Shown here: positions 15,385-24,121 of the stretch, one piece after another | Numbering within the stretch: the stretch's first letter is position 1 | Layout: the number at the start of each line of letters is the position of its first letter | From: JAABTL01 sp964465355 | GTDB taxonomy: Bacteria > Deinococcota > Deinococci > Deinococcales > Trueperaceae | Length of the DNA: 64,000 nt | Direction: 5' to 3' | Assembly: GCA_964465355.1 (NCBI GenBank) | Contig: CAYXJZ010000008.1 | Location: forward strand, 1-64,000 | Notes under the pieces: model-generated | What the model was told of the DNA's origin: nothing | What the model saw: the letters and a program-made list of their open reading frames with translations, nothing else | Database searches by the model: none | Translations under genes and position numbers: made by a program

Positions 15385-16776
15385 TTGAACGATCCCCTAC
15401 CTCGCCCCAACCACGCCATGACCATCCCGCCGCGCCCCGGTCTGCGGCGACCGCCCCTTGCAGCCAGCCCGGCCATCCAGGCCTTGGAGCAGGCCATGGC
15501 CGCGGGCGACAGAGTGGCGCTCGACCGCTTCCTGCAGCGGCTGGCGGAGGAGGGCACGCCGCTGATCGAGGAGCTGCCTGGCGACCCCGGCCACCGGGTG
15601 GTCACCTTCGTGGCGCGCGAGCGCGATCCCGAGCAGCAGGTGCTGCTCTTCTGCAACCGCCTGACCGACGTGGACAACGCGGACGAGGCGCAGCTCATGC
15701 CCGTGGCCGTGCCAGGCAGCGACCTGCGCAGCCGCAGCTTCCGCATGCGCGCAGACTGGCGGGCGAGCTACGCCATCGGTCGCGCCGGACCCGGTGCGCC
15801 CTTGACCGAGCAGGCCAAGACCTTCGTCGAGCGCTCCTTGCGAGCCGGCTCGAGGCTGTCGCGCGAGCATCTGGAGCGTTGGTGGTCGGCGCAGACCACG
15901 GCGCTGCCCGACCCCTTCCATCGGCCGGACGGTCGCCTCGGCGGAGGGCGGGGCTCCTGGGTTGAGCTGCCCGACGCGCCGTCTGCCGCCGACCTGCTGC
16001 CCGACCCGGCTGCCCCGAAGGGCACCGTGCGTGAGCTGCGCTTCGCCAGCCGGCGCCTCGGCAACGAACGCCCTGTGTGGGTCTACAGCCCGGCGACCGC
16101 CGGCCGCATCTTCGAAGGCGACCACGGCCTGCTGGTCATGACCGACGGCGAGGACTGGATGGAGGATGGCCTGATCACCGCCATCCTCGACCGCCGCATC
16201 GCCGACGGCAGCCTGCCGCCGCTGACGGTGGTGCTGCTGCACGCGCTCGACATGCCGACGCGGGTGCGCGAGCTGGCCTGCTCACCCGACTTCGTCGACG
16301 CCATCGGGCACGAGCTGCTGCCCAGCCTGCCAGAGGTCGCCGGCTTCCCGAGGCCGGAGCGCAGCATCATCGCCGGCCTCAGCCTCGGCGGCCTGACCGC
16401 GGCCTACGCCGGCCTCCGCGCCCCACACCTCTTCGGCCACGTGCTCTCCATGTCCGGCTCCTTCTGGTGGCCCAACAGCCTCGAGCTGGGCGAGGAGCCT
16501 GCCTGGCTGAACCGCTGCTTCGCGGCGGCCGAACGCCTGACACTGCGCTTCAACCTCAGCGTCGGCCTGCAAGAGCAGAGCCTGCTACCGCCGACCAGGC
16601 ACCTGCGCGACGTGCTGCTGGCCAAGGGCTATCCGGTCGCCTACCGCGAGTTCAACGGCGGCCACGACCGCCTATGCTGGTCGGCCTCATTGGGGACCGA
16701 CCTCGCAGAACTGACGGCGGGGTGGGGGCGCCCGTCACCGGACGTGACGACTGGACCACGTCTAAACGTCCGGTGA
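15385..16776 (+). CDS. Enterochelin esterase (Fes-like)
   Basis: 463 residues. The first about 200 residues are the Fes N-terminal domain, including DPFHRPDG. The alpha/beta hydrolase domain follows: RPVWVYSP, LVMTDGEDWM, RSIIAGLSLGG with nucleophile Ser333, and NGGHDRLCW with catalytic His427. Fes-type enzymes cleave tris-catecholate siderophores after uptake to release iron, in line with the divergent siderophore transporter. The TTG start at 15385 is supported by AAGGAG 7 bases upstream. The last 19 codons run into the long hairpin, with the stop inside the right arm, so the C-terminal tail is probably not functional. Confidence 0.88.
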   Translation: MNDPLPRPNHAMTIPPRPGLRRPPLAASPAIQALEQAMAAGDRVALDRFLQRLAEEGTPLIEELPGDPGHRVVTFVARERDPEQQVLLFCNRLTDVDNADEAQLMPVAVPGSDLRSRSFRMRADWRASYAIGRAGPGAPLTEQAKTFVERSLRAGSRLSREHLERWWSAQTTALPDPFHRPDGRLGGGRGSWVELPDAPSAADLLPDPAAPKGTVRELRFASRRLGNERPVWVYSPATAGRIFEGDHGLLVMTDGEDWMEDGLITAILDRRIADGSLPPLTVVLLHALDMPTRVRELACSPDFVDAIGHELLPSLPEVAGFPRPERSIIAGLSLGGLTAAYAGLRAPHLFGHVLSMSGSFWWPNSLELGEEPAWLNRCFAAAERLTLRFNLSVGLQEQSLLPPTRHLRDVLLAKGYPVAYREFNGGHDRLCWSASLGTDLAELTAGWGRPSPDVTTGPRLNVR

Positions 16777-16792
16777 CGGGCGCCCCCACCCC
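16719..16792. terminator. Long perfect hairpin, G-rich foot (copy 1 of 3)
   Basis: 27-bp perfect inverted repeat (16719-16745 with 16766-16792) and a 20-base loop between the convergent esterase and hemL genes. The foot is GGGGTGGGGG opposite CCCCCACCCC. Position suggests a bidirectional terminator. The same foot with different inner arms occurs at 28822-28891 and 33611-33676. Confidence 0.8.
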
Positions 16793-16797
16793 TCTCC

Positions 16798-18090
16798 TCA
16801 GGCCTCGGCCGCCTCCAACATGGCTTCATGGGCGGCCTGCAGGAGGCTGTCCATGTCTTCCTCGGTGATGGCGTGGCTCAGGAAGGCGGCTTCGAACTGG
16901 CTGGCTGGCCAGTAGACGCCGCGGCGGCGGAGGGCGTGGAAGAAGCGGGCGAAGCGGGTGGTGTCGCTGCTCGAGGCGCTGCGGTGGTCGGTGACGGGGC
17001 CGGGGTGGAAGAAGACGGTGAGCATGGAGCCGACCTGGTTGACGGTGACGGGGGTGCCTGCCTCCAATGCGGCGGCCCGCAGGCCGGCGGCCAACCGTTC
17101 TCCGCTTGCTTCCAGGGTGGGGTAGAGGTCGGGGAGGGCGTCGATGGTGTCGAGGGTGGCGATGCCGGCGGCCATGGCCAGCGGGTTCCCCGACAGGGTG
17201 CCGGCCTGGTAGACGGGGCCAGTGGGGGACACCATGTCCATCAGCTCGGCCCGGCCGCCGTAGGCGCCGACCGGCAGGCCGCCGCCGATGATCTTGCCCC
17301 AGGTGACGAGGTCGGGTCGCAGGCCGAAGCGTTGGGTGGCGCCGCCGCGTGCGAGACGGAAGCCGGTCATGACCTCGTCGACCACCAGCAAGGCGCCGTT
17401 GGCTCGGCATAGCTGCTGCAGCTGCTCGAGGAAGCCCTCTTGGGGTGCGACAACGCCCATGTTGCCTGCCACCGGCTCGACGATGGCGGCGGCGATGTGC
17501 GGGCCGTGCTCGGCGAACAGGGCGGCCAAGCCTTCTGCATCGTTGAACTCCGCCACCAGGGTCATGGCCGCTGTGGAAGCGGGCACCCCGGCGCTGCTCG
17601 GCACCCCGGTGGTCATGGCGCCGGAGCCGGCGGCCACCAGCAGGCCGTCGGCGTGGCCGTGGTAGTGGCCGGCGAACTTGAGGATGAGGTCGCGGCCGGT
17701 GGCGGCGCGCGCCAGCCGCAGCGCGCTCATGCATGCCTCGGTGCCGCTGTTGACGAAGCGCAGGCGGTCGATCGATGGCACGCGCTGCAGCACCCGCTCG
17801 GCCAGTTCCAGCTCGGCCTCGGTCGGAGCGCCGAAACTGCTGCCGCGTTGCGCGGCGCGGCTGATGGCGTCGGTGACGGCCGGGTGGGCATGGCCAAGGA
17901 TCATGGGTCCCCATGATCCGACCAGGTCGATGTAGCTGCGACCGTCGGCGTCGTCGAGGCGCGCGCCGGAGGCTTTGGTGATGAAGAGCGGGGAGCCGCC
18001 GACGGCCCCGAAGGCGCGGACGGGTGAGCTCACCCCGCCAGGCATGAGGCGGAGGGCGCGGTCGAAGAGGGCCTTGGACCTATGGGTCAT
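16798..18090 (-). CDS. hemL: Glutamate-1-semialdehyde 2,1-aminomutase
   Basis: 430 residues, the expected length. It converts glutamate-1-semialdehyde to 5-aminolevulinate with PLP, the second step of the C5 pathway. Landmarks are MPGGVSSPVRAFGAVGG at the N-terminus, FVNSGTEACMSALRLARA, DEVMTGFRLARGG, and the PLP-lysine motif TWGKIIGGGLPVGAYGG. It is divergent from hemA, which makes its substrate. CATGAT ends 6 bases before the ATG (18097-18102), pointing to a leaderless transcript. Confidence 0.97.
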   Translation of the reverse strand: MTHRSKALFDRALRLMPGGVSSPVRAFGAVGGSPLFITKASGARLDDADGRSYIDLVGSWGPMILGHAHPAVTDAISRAAQRGSSFGAPTEAELELAERVLQRVPSIDRLRFVNSGTEACMSALRLARAATGRDLILKFAGHYHGHADGLLVAAGSGAMTTGVPSSAGVPASTAAMTLVAEFNDAEGLAALFAEHGPHIAAAIVEPVAGNMGVVAPQEGFLEQLQQLCRANGALLVVDEVMTGFRLARGGATQRFGLRPDLVTWGKIIGGGLPVGAYGGRAELMDMVSPTGPVYQAGTLSGNPLAMAAGIATLDTIDALPDLYPTLEASGERLAAGLRAAALEAGTPVTVNQVGSMLTVFFHPGPVTDHRSASSSDTTRFARFFHALRRRGVYWPASQFEAAFLSHAITEEDMDSLLQAAHEAMLEAAEA

Positions 18091-18096
18091 CGGGCC

Positions 18097-18182
18097 ATCA
18101 TGCCCCGCTCGTGGATGCTGATGTGCCGCCGGCGACGGGGTGACACATCTGTGACATCCTCCGGCGACCGAGGCCGTAGCAT
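18097..18182. promoter_or_regulatory. Divergent hemL/hemA promoter region with 11-bp-period direct repeat
   Basis: hemL has CATGAT (complement of 18097-18102) 6 bases before its ATG. hemA has TAGCAT (18177-18182) 8 bases before its GTG. Between them lie two TGACA copies (18141-18145 and 18152-18156) with an 11-bp period; read on the minus strand this is TGTCAC-N5-TGTCAC, a form typical of OmpR/PhoB-class operators and similar to the element upstream of ugpB. Confidence 0.5.
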
Positions 18183-18190
18183 CCGAGCCC

Positions 18191-19336
18191 GTGGACGATC
18201 TGCTCCTGATCGGGGTCTCTCATCGGCAGGGCGGGGTCGAGGCCATCGAGGCCTGGCAGCGCGCCTTCCCCGACAGTGGCAGCCTGGCAGAGATGGGCCT
18301 GCAGCAGCACGTGCTGCTGGCGACCTGCAACCGCTGGGAGGTGCTGCTGACCTTGCCGGAGCAGCGTTCTGAGGCCGAGCTGAGGGAGCGGCTGACACCG
18401 TCCGATGCCGGCCGGGAGCCCTACCTGCTGCGGGGTGCCGAAGCCTTGACCCAGTTCACGCGGGTGGCCAGCTCCTTGGACTCGCTGAACCCGGGTGAGG
18501 ACCAGGTCATGCGCCAGGTGCGCGACGCGGTGCGGCAGGCTGAGCACGATGGCCGCCTGGTCGGCCTGCTGGCCTTCGCCTGCCACAGCGCCTTGCGCAT
18601 CGCGCGGCAGGTGCGGCGCGAGACCACGCTGGCCCCCTCCGAGACCTCGCTGTTCAGCCTGGCGCGACCATGGCTGGACGGTCTGCGGCCGGGCGCGCCG
18701 GTGGCGCTGCTCGGCGCAGGGGAGATGGCGCGCAGCGCAGCCAAGGCTCTGGCTGCCGGCGGTTGGCCGCCACTGGTGGTCAACCGCAGCCTGGACAAGG
18801 CTCGGCGGCTGGCTGCGGAGGTGGGCGGCACAGCCATGGCCTTGGACGACTTCCTGGCCGCCGTCAACGAGGTGGAGGTGTTGGTGGCCGCCACCCCCGT
18901 CGCCGGCCTGATCGACGCGGCCCTGCTCTCGCGCTCGCCTGCCCTGAGGCTGGTGGTGGACCTTGGCCTGCCCCGCAACCTCGCGCCAGGCGTCGCCGAC
19001 CCGGCGCGGCTGCAGGTGGTGGACATCGAGCGCCTGCAGGCCGTCGGCGAGGCAAGGCGGACGGCCATCGAGGATCAGCTGGCGCGCGCGGAGGTGCTCG
19101 TCGGCCGAGCCATGGGCGAGGTCGTGCAGGACTGGGCCATGCGCAGCCTCGGGCCGGCCGTGGCTCGCCTGCGCCAACGCTACCTGGACACCATCGGCGA
19201 CATGCTGCCCCCCGACCAGGCGAGGCGGCTGGCCGATCGCTTCGCCCATCTGCCGGTCAAGGGGCTGCGCGCCCTGGCGCGTGACCACGGCCCAGACGCG
19301 GTGGGCACCTTCCTGCGCGAGGCGGAGCTGTCGTGA
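18191..19336 (+). CDS. hemA: Glutamyl-tRNA reductase
   Basis: 381 residues. It reduces glutamyl-tRNA(Glu) to glutamate-1-semialdehyde with NADPH, the committed step of haem synthesis. The N-terminus has IGVSHRQGGVEAIE; the catalytic cysteine is Cys46 in LATCNRWEV. SLNPGEDQVMRQVRDA is the family block after it, LLGAGEMARSAAKAL is the NADPH-binding glycine loop, and the C-terminal helical dimerisation domain follows. The GTG start lies 8 bases after a TAGCAT -10, so a leaderless start is likely. It is the first gene of the hem operon and overlaps hemC by 4 bases. Confidence 0.95.
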   Translation: MDDLLLIGVSHRQGGVEAIEAWQRAFPDSGSLAEMGLQQHVLLATCNRWEVLLTLPEQRSEAELRERLTPSDAGREPYLLRGAEALTQFTRVASSLDSLNPGEDQVMRQVRDAVRQAEHDGRLVGLLAFACHSALRIARQVRRETTLAPSETSLFSLARPWLDGLRPGAPVALLGAGEMARSAAKALAAGGWPPLVVNRSLDKARRLAAEVGGTAMALDDFLAAVNEVEVLVAATPVAGLIDAALLSRSPALRLVVDLGLPRNLAPGVADPARLQVVDIERLQAVGEARRTAIEDQLARAEVLVGRAMGEVVQDWAMRSLGPAVARLRQRYLDTIGDMLPPDQARRLADRFAHLPVKGLRALARDHGPDAVGTFLREAELS

Positions 19337-20262
19337 GCGCGGCGCGTGGACGGGAGGGCTGGACGAGGGGGGATGGCCAAGCCGATCCCATCCGCATCGC
19401 CACCCGCAGCAGCGAGCTGGCCCTGTGGCAGGCGCGCTGGGTGGCGGCTCGCCTGCAGGGACTTGGTCACGCCACCGAGCTGGTGGAGGTGCTCAGCGAC
19501 GGTGACCGCTCCAGCGCACCCATCGCCGAGCTCGGCGTTGGCGTGTTCGTCAAGGCGGTGCAGCGCGCGGTGCTCGACGGCTCGGCCGACCTGGCCGTGC
19601 ACAGCTTCAAGGACCTGCCGAGCCGCGCCGATGATGGCCTCGAACTGGCCGCCGTCCCGCTGAGGGCGTCCGTGCACGACGTCCTGTTGGTGCACCCGCG
19701 GGCCTACCAGGCCGACGGCGACGGCTTCCCCTTGCGCCTTGGCGCCCAGGTGGGGACCTCGGCGCCGAGGCGCGCGGCGCAGCTGCAGGCCATGCGCCCT
19801 GACCTGCGTCCCACCGCCTTGCGAGGCAACGTGCCGAGCCGGGTGCAGCAGCTGCAAGGTGGCGCCATGGACGCCGTGGTGCTGGCGGCGGCCGGCCTCG
19901 AACGCCTGGCCCTCGACCTCACCGGCCTGCAACGCTTCGACCTCGCCCCGACCGCCTTCGTGCCTGCCCCTGCCCAGGGCGCGCTGGCGCTGGAGATCCG
20001 CCGCGGCGACCCCATCGGCGCGCTGATGACCGACCTGCATGACGTCGACCTGCACCCGGCGGTGGCCGCGGAGCGTGGGCTGATGGCCATGCTCGACGCC
20101 GGCTGCCAGCTGGCGCTTGGCGCCCACGCCTGGCGTGAAGCTGAGGGCTGGGTCATGGTGGTCTGGTATCAGGACAGGCAGTTGACCGTCCGGCACGCCG
20201 CGGCGGAAGCCCTGCCCGGCCTGGCCTTCGAGGCCATCGGGCGCCCGGTTGGCCGGTCATGA
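19333..20262 (+). CDS. hemC: Porphobilinogen deaminase (hydroxymethylbilane synthase)
   Basis: 309 residues. It polymerises four porphobilinogens to hydroxymethylbilane. Landmarks are IRIATRSSELALWQARWV, the substrate-binding AVHSFKDLPS, GTSAPRRAAQL, PTALRGNVPSRVQQL, VPAPAQGALALEIR, and the dipyrromethane-cofactor cysteine Cys258 in DAGCQLALGA. It starts with GTG inside the hemA stop (GTGA) and overlaps hemD through an ATGA, so translation is chained through the operon. Confidence 0.95.
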   Translation: MSAARGREGWTRGDGQADPIRIATRSSELALWQARWVAARLQGLGHATELVEVLSDGDRSSAPIAELGVGVFVKAVQRAVLDGSADLAVHSFKDLPSRADDGLELAAVPLRASVHDVLLVHPRAYQADGDGFPLRLGAQVGTSAPRRAAQLQAMRPDLRPTALRGNVPSRVQQLQGGAMDAVVLAAAGLERLALDLTGLQRFDLAPTAFVPAPAQGALALEIRRGDPIGALMTDLHDVDLHPAVAAERGLMAMLDAGCQLALGAHAWREAEGWVMVVWYQDRQLTVRHAAAEALPGLAFEAIGRPVGRS

Positions 20263-21014
20263 GGGTGGCCATCACCACGCTGCCAGGCAGGCTGGCTGGC
20301 CTCGACGAGCTGCTGCGCGCCGCCGGCCTGAGCCCGGTGCGCATGCCTCTGCTGAGCCTGCGCCCCCGCCGCGACGCCCGTGCCCTGGCCGATGCAAGGG
20401 AGCTGCTCGGCCTGCCATGGCGGCTGTACCCCAGCCGCGGGGCCTTGGAGGCGTGGCTGGCCATGGGCCTCGGCTTCGAGATCGGCCTCATGGTGGCCGC
20501 CCTCGGCGAAGCCACGGCCAAGGCCTTGCGTGTTGCTGGGGCGGGGGTCGCCGTCGTGGGGAGGCCGGCCACCGCGGCAGGCCTGCTGGCGACGCTGCTC
20601 GCGCACCCCGAAGCGCCGCGGCCGGGGGGCGAGCCGGTGGGGCTTGTGCATGGCGCACGCGCACGCCGGGACCTGGGTGATGGCTTGCGGGCGGCGGGTA
20701 TCGAGGTGCGCACGGCCGAGGTCTACGAGGTGGCGCCCAGCCCGTGGACCTTGGAGGAGCCGGTGGCCGCCGTGCTGTTGGGCAGCCCATCGGCGGTGGA
20801 GGCGCTGCCGACCAGGGTGGCCGAAGGCGCTCGGCTGGTCGCCCTTGGCCCCACCACGGCCGCCGCCGTGGCTCAGCGGGGCTGGCCGGTGCAGCAGGCG
20901 CGCGAGCCCAGCTCGCATGCCGCCTTCGAGGCGCTCTGCCTCGCCCTGGGACGGCAGGCGGGGAGCCACGACGGCCAGCCAGCAGAAGGACCACCGACGG
21001 AAGGACGACCTTGA
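20259..21014 (+). CDS. hemD: Uroporphyrinogen-III synthase
   Basis: 251 residues. It cyclises hydroxymethylbilane to uroporphyrinogen III. HemD is poorly conserved; here the two-lobed Rossmann-like pattern is seen with VAITTLPGRLAGLDELLRAAG, LYPSRGALEAWL, VGLVHGARARRDLGDGLRAAG and LLGSPSAVEALP. The assignment rests on this and on its place between hemC and hemB. The ATG overlaps the hemC stop; its stop overlaps the hemB TTG start. The last about 20 residues are a low-complexity tail. Confidence 0.88.
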   Translation: MRVAITTLPGRLAGLDELLRAAGLSPVRMPLLSLRPRRDARALADARELLGLPWRLYPSRGALEAWLAMGLGFEIGLMVAALGEATAKALRVAGAGVAVVGRPATAAGLLATLLAHPEAPRPGGEPVGLVHGARARRDLGDGLRAAGIEVRTAEVYEVAPSPWTLEEPVAAVLLGSPSAVEALPTRVAEGARLVALGPTTAAAVAQRGWPVQQAREPSSHAAFEALCLALGRQAGSHDGQPAEGPPTEGRP

Positions 21015-22054
21015 ACCCATCCCCGAACCCCCTGAGACCGCGGCGACTGCGCCGCACCGCGGCCCTGCGCGAGCTGGTGGCCGAGACCTCGTTGCGTCCT
21101 GCGCAGCTGATCTGGCCCACCTTCGTGGTGGATGGCCGGGACCGGGTCGAGGCCATCGCCTCGCTGCCCGGCGTGCAGCGGCTCTCGGTCGACCGGCTGC
21201 TGCCCGAGCTGGAACGGGCGCTGCGGCTGGGCCTGCGCTCGGCCATGCTCTTCGGCGTGGTGGACCCGGCGACCAAGGACGGCCGCGGCAGCGGCGCAGA
21301 CGACCCGGCCGGCCCGGTGCCGAGCGCCCTGCGCGCCGCCCGAGCGGCCTTCGGCGACGACCTGGTGCTGATGAGCGACGTCTGCCTCTGCGGCTACACC
21401 GACCACGGCCACTGCGGTTGCCTCGCTGCAGCCCCGAACGCTGGCCAGACGGCCGTGGTGGACGACGCGCTCAGCCTGCCGCGGCTGGCGGCCATGGCCT
21501 GCGTGCACGCCGAGGCCGGCGCCGACGTGGTGGCGCCATCCGACATGATGGACGGCAGGGTGGCGGCCATCCGCGCCGCGCTGGACCAGGCGGGCGCCGG
21601 GCAGGTGGCCATCCTCTCCTACGCGGTCAAGTACGCATCCGCCTTCTACGGGCCCTTCCGCGAGGCGGCGGGCTCGAGCCCTTCGGCCGCTCCTCGCCAG
21701 GACGGCCTCAGGCCGCCCACAGACCGCGGCAGCTACCAGATGGACCCGCGCAACGCCCGTGAGGCCGGGCTGGAGGTCGCCCTCGACCTGGCCGAGGGGG
21801 CCGACATGCTCATGGTCAAGCCGGCCCTGCCCTACCTGGACGTGCTGGCCAGCGTGCGGGCGCAGAGCGACCGGCCCCTTGTCGCCTACCAGGTGTCGGG
21901 CGAGTACGCCATGCTCGAGGCGGCTGCCGCCGCTGGCGCCCTTGACCTGCCTCGCGCCGTGCGCGAGTCGCTGCTCTCCATCCGCCGTGCCGGCGCCGAC
22001 CTCATCCTCAGCTACCACGCGCTGCGCGCCGTGGAGCAGGGATGGCTGGCGTGA
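21011..22054 (+). CDS. hemB: Delta-aminolevulinic acid dehydratase (porphobilinogen synthase)
   Basis: 347 residues. It condenses two 5-aminolevulinates to porphobilinogen. The Schiff-base lysines are Lys207 (SYAVKYAS) and Lys270 (MLMVKPALPYLD). A cysteine-rich DVCLCGYTDHGHCG marks it as a zinc-type enzyme. A short Pro-rich insert sits between FREAAGSS and SYQMDPRN, where other HemB proteins are shorter. The TTG start overlaps the hemD stop as TTGA and has GGAAGGA about 8 bases upstream; a longer frame through hemD is rejected. Confidence 0.96.
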   Translation: MNPSPNPLRPRRLRRTAALRELVAETSLRPAQLIWPTFVVDGRDRVEAIASLPGVQRLSVDRLLPELERALRLGLRSAMLFGVVDPATKDGRGSGADDPAGPVPSALRAARAAFGDDLVLMSDVCLCGYTDHGHCGCLAAAPNAGQTAVVDDALSLPRLAAMACVHAEAGADVVAPSDMMDGRVAAIRAALDQAGAGQVAILSYAVKYASAFYGPFREAAGSSPSAAPRQDGLRPPTDRGSYQMDPRNAREAGLEVALDLAEGADMLMVKPALPYLDVLASVRAQSDRPLVAYQVSGEYAMLEAAAAAGALDLPRAVRESLLSIRRAGADLILSYHALRAVEQGWLA

Positions 22055-23091
22055 GCCTGCTGCTGCGCGCCCTGGCGGGCGAGGACACCGAACGGGCGCC
22101 GGTCTGGTTCATGCGCCAGGCCGGGCGGCACCTGCCCGAGTACCGGGCGCTGAAGGAGCGTCACGACTTCTGGACCTTGGCGCGCACCCCCGAGCTGGCC
22201 GCCCAGGTCAGCCTGCAGCCGCTACGCCGCTACGACGTGGACGCCGTCATCCTCTTCAGCGACATCATGACGCCGCTGCCCGACATGGGCGTGGAGCTGG
22301 ACTTCGATCCCGGACCGGTGCTGAACGAGCCGCTTCGCAGCATGGCGGCCATCCAAGCCTTGCGCGTGCCCGCCGAGGACGAGGTCGCCCCCTTCGTGGC
22401 CACCACCCTGCGGATGCTGCGCGACGAACTGGCCGACGCAGCGTCGGCCGCCGCCCTGATCGGCTTCGCCGGTGCCCCGCTGACGCTGGCCAGCTATCTG
22501 GTGGAGGGCAGGGGCAGCAAGGACTTCGCCGTCTTCCGCGCCTTCCTGCGGGCCCAGCCCGATGCCGCGCACAGCCTGCTCGGCCGCTTGGCTGACACGC
22601 AAGTGGCCTACCTGCGCGCCCAGGCGCGGGCCGGCGCGCAGGCGCTGCAGCTCTTCGACAGCTGGGCAGGGCTGCACGACGCGGCCACCTATGCCACCTT
22701 CGGCGCTCCCTACGTGCGCAGGGTGCTGGACGGCTTGGCCGACATGGGCGTGCCGCGCATCTACCTGGCGCTGGACGCCGCGCACCTGGCGGCCGAGGTC
22801 GCCGCCCTGCCATGCGAGGCCCTGTCGGTCGACTGGCGCAGGCCGCTGTCGGCCTGGCGCCGCGAGGCGCCGGGCAAGGTGCTGCAGGGCAACCTCGACC
22901 CGGCCGCGCTGCTCGGGCCTCCCCAAGCCATGCAGGCGGAGGCCGACCGTGTGCTGCGGGAGGGCCTCGGCGCTCCGCACGTCTTCAACCTTGGTCACGG
23001 CCTGTTCCCCGCCACCGAGCCGGACGCCGTCGCCAGGCTGGTGGACCGGGTACGCGCCTTCGACCGCAGGGCTGCGGCGGCCAGGTCGTGA
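22042..23091 (+). CDS. hemE: Uroporphyrinogen decarboxylase
   Basis: 349 residues. It removes four carboxyl groups from uroporphyrinogen III to give coproporphyrinogen III. The hallmark PVWFMRQAGRHLPEY is near residue 20. ILFSDIMTPLPDMGV, FAGAPLTLASYLVEG, LFDSWAGLH and FNLGHGLFPATEPD follow in order. ATG 22042 overlaps the end of hemB by 13 bases and has GGAG 5 bases upstream; GTG 22051 is an alternative. It overlaps hemF by 4 bases. Confidence 0.96.
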   Translation: MAGVSLLLRALAGEDTERAPVWFMRQAGRHLPEYRALKERHDFWTLARTPELAAQVSLQPLRRYDVDAVILFSDIMTPLPDMGVELDFDPGPVLNEPLRSMAAIQALRVPAEDEVAPFVATTLRMLRDELADAASAAALIGFAGAPLTLASYLVEGRGSKDFAVFRAFLRAQPDAAHSLLGRLADTQVAYLRAQARAGAQALQLFDSWAGLHDAATYATFGAPYVRRVLDGLADMGVPRIYLALDAAHLAAEVAALPCEALSVDWRRPLSAWRREAPGKVLQGNLDPAALLGPPQAMQAEADRVLREGLGAPHVFNLGHGLFPATEPDAVARLVDRVRAFDRRAAAARS

Positions 23092-24110
23092 GCGCCGATG
23101 GTTGGCCGACCCTGCCTCCGGGCTTGAGCGAACGCCAGCGCAGGGTGGTGCAGCGCATGCTGTTCGCTCAGCGGGTGCTGGTCGACGCCTTCGAGGGGCT
23201 GGAGGCCATGGCCGATGACGAGGCGGACGGCGGGTCGCGCACGGCCGAGGGGGAGGGGCCGGTGCGCTTCGCGACCCGCGACTGGCAGCGGCCAGGGGGC
23301 GGCGGTGGCAGCGCCAGGGTGATCGAGGGTGGACGGGTCCTCGAGCGTGGTGGCGTCAACGTCTCCTGCGTGCTGGGCGAGCGCGTGCCTCCCTCCTTGG
23401 CGGGCAGCCATCCTGGCACCGAGGGGCGACCATGGTTCGCCACCGGCCTGTCGATGGTGCTGCATCCACGCAACCCCTACCTGCCTGCCTTCCACGCCAA
23501 CTTCCGCTACTTCGAGGTCGGGGGCGAAGGGCCGCCGGTGTGGTGGTTCGGCGGCGGCGCCGACCTCACACCCAGCTACCCGGTGGAGGCCGAGGTGCAA
23601 GCCTTCCACCTTGCCCTGGCCGCATGGTGCGCCCGCCACCCGCAGGTCGACCACGCCGCCTGGAAGGCGAACTGCGACCGCTACTTCCACCTCAAGCACC
23701 GGGCCGAGGCGCGCGGGGTCGGCGGGGTCTTCTTCGACGAGCTCTCGCCGGTGGGCCAGGGTGACTTCGAGGCCGACCTCGCCTGCGTCAGCGACGGCCT
23801 TGACCTGCTCCTGCCGCTCTACCTGCCCTTCGTGCAGCGCCACCAAGGCCGCCCCTTCGGGCAGCGCGAGCGGGACTGGCAAGCCTTGCGCCGCGGCCGC
23901 TACGCGGAGTTCAACCTGGTCTACGATCGGGGCACCCGCTTCGGCCTGCAGACAGACGGCTACATCGAGGCGATCCTCATGTCCCTGCCTCCGCTGGCCG
24001 CCTGGGTGTTCGAGCACCGACCGGAGCCGGGTTCGCCCGAGGCCGATGCCCTGCGCTACTTCCAGCCATGGGACTGGTCATCCTCACCCCCGCGTCCGCT
24101 GGCCGGCTGA
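23088..24110 (+). CDS. hemF: Oxygen-dependent coproporphyrinogen III oxidase
   Basis: 340 residues. It oxidatively decarboxylates coproporphyrinogen III to protoporphyrinogen IX with O2. Clear motifs are ERGGVNVSCVLGE, GLSMVLHPRNPYLPAFHANFR, WWFGGGADLTPSYPV, FFDELSP, RYAEFNLVYDRGTRFGLQT and ILMSLPPLAAW. The aerobic enzyme rather than HemN fits an oxygen-using organism. The GTG start lies in the hemE stop (GTGA). An open frame that extends further upstream through hemE is not used. Confidence 0.96.
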   Translation: MSADGWPTLPPGLSERQRRVVQRMLFAQRVLVDAFEGLEAMADDEADGGSRTAEGEGPVRFATRDWQRPGGGGGSARVIEGGRVLERGGVNVSCVLGERVPPSLAGSHPGTEGRPWFATGLSMVLHPRNPYLPAFHANFRYFEVGGEGPPVWWFGGGADLTPSYPVEAEVQAFHLALAAWCARHPQVDHAAWKANCDRYFHLKHRAEARGVGGVFFDELSPVGQGDFEADLACVSDGLDLLLPLYLPFVQRHQGRPFGQRERDWQALRRGRYAEFNLVYDRGTRFGLQTDGYIEAILMSLPPLAAWVFEHRPEPGSPEADALRYFQPWDWSSSPPRPLAG

Positions 24111-24121
24111 GGGAGCGGGCC

